This document shows, one piece after another, positions 5,123-5,400 of a DNA stretch of 5,400 bases. The notes under the pieces were generated by a model. The model was given only the letters and a program-made list of their open reading frames with translations. It did not search any database and was not told the DNA's origin. Numbering within the stretch: the first letter of the stretch is position 1; each line of letters opens with the position of its first letter. The stretch is from Acidimicrobiaceae bacterium (GTDB taxonomy: Bacteria; Actinomycetota; Acidimicrobiia; Acidimicrobiales; Aldehydirespiratoraceae): the NCBI GenBank assembly GCA_009840695.1, contig VXNG01000098.1:1-5400 (forward strand), read 5' to 3'. A program made the translations under genes and the position numbers.

Positions 5123-5400
5123 GCCGGGATCCAGTGCGGCCATGAGGTCGCCGCGGTCGCCGTAGCGGACCTCGTCGACGCCGACGAAGCGCGCCAACTC
5201 GATCAGGTGCGGCCGGAGCCGCTCGGCCAGCTCGCCATGGTCCACGCCCGGCTCTGCGAATGCGCCCAGCACTCGCAGCCCGCCTTCGGTGCGGTCGGTC
5301 TTGAGGTCGAGGCGAGCCACCAGCCGCTCGCCGTCCAGCACTGGTAGCACGTAGTAGCCGTAGACCCGCTTGGACGCCGGGACGTAGATCTCGATCCGGT
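5120..5400 (-). CDS. YcaQ-type winged-helix DNA glycosylase (HTH_42 family), C-terminal fragment
   Basis: The frame runs from the window edge to TAG (5120-5122), giving about 92 residues of a C-terminus; the start lies outside. The visible part begins RIEIYVPASKRVYGYYVLPV and continues DGERLVARLDLKTDR, ending with ELAERLRPHLIELARFVGVDEV and RGDLMAAL. The K-R-x-YGYYVLP-(x)-L-x-GD/E-x-LVAR-x-DLK-x-DR pattern is characteristic of the winged-helix family that includes YcaQ and AlkZ, which unhook interstrand crosslinks or excise bulky alkylated bases. The catalytic QxQ/QxD region lies further N-terminal and is not seen, so activity cannot be judged. The GTG at 5350 is internal to the conserved motif and is not the start. 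The gene runs 11 bp before the split-barrel gene in the same direction. Confidence 0.85.
   Translation of the reverse strand, partial: RIEIYVPASKRVYGYYVLPVLDGERLVARLDLKTDRTEGGLRVLGAFAEPGVDHGELAERLRPHLIELARFVGVDEVRYGDRGDLMAALDPG

Noticed and set aside
5110..5124. Inverted repeat GCTAG-AAACG-CTAGC as a terminator after the YcaQ-like gene
   Set aside because: The stem is only 5 bp, there is no T-tract on either strand, and it sits immediately upstream of a same-strand start codon.
4477..5145. 222-codon plus-strand frame opposite the Nudix and split-barrel genes
   Set aside because: It spans two well-supported minus-strand genes and has no conserved motif.

Overview
The window is high-GC, densely coding DNA with several GTG starts and intergenic gaps of at most about 40 bp. 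Gene content points to an actinobacterium: a Septum_form-type lipoprotein, an actinobacterial-style PNPOx-like split-barrel protein, an Amidohydro_2 protein with a DADNHYYE start, and TANNNT boxes placed almost directly on start codons. An uncultured Acidimicrobiia-like lineage would fit, but that is inferred from overall flavour and no marker gene is present.

Layout. (a) 2-244, plus strand: C-terminal end of an acyl-CoA dehydrogenase/flavin monooxygenase-type protein, convergent with the next block. (b) 3275-252, minus strand, in transcription order: a metal-dependent amidohydrolase, DNA-3-methyladenine glycosylase I (tag), then the alpha (Pyr domain) and beta (ThDP/Mg-binding PP domain) subunits of a two-gene thiamine-diphosphate decarboxylase of the sulfopyruvate/phosphonopyruvate decarboxylase type. 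(c) 3318-4246, plus strand, divergent from block b: a secreted lipoprotein with a Septum_form-like domain, then a small two-TM protein starting in a 4-nt ATGA overlap. (d) 5400-4261, minus strand: the C-terminal end of a YcaQ-type winged-helix DNA glycosylase, a PNPOx-like split-barrel protein and a Nudix hydrolase.

The most interesting protein content is the split ThDP decarboxylase. Its cofactor motifs are intact, but several active-site-adjacent positions differ from the usual family consensus, and no phosphonate or coenzyme M gene is visible nearby, so the substrate is open. The most interesting non-coding signal is a set of four TANNNT (-10-like) boxes 6-8 nt upstream of four different start codons. 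This suggests leaderless or near-leaderless transcription, and it subdivides the apparent minus-strand operons. There is no RNA gene, mobile element, CRISPR array or large repeat. No stretch of 300 bases lacks a gene.
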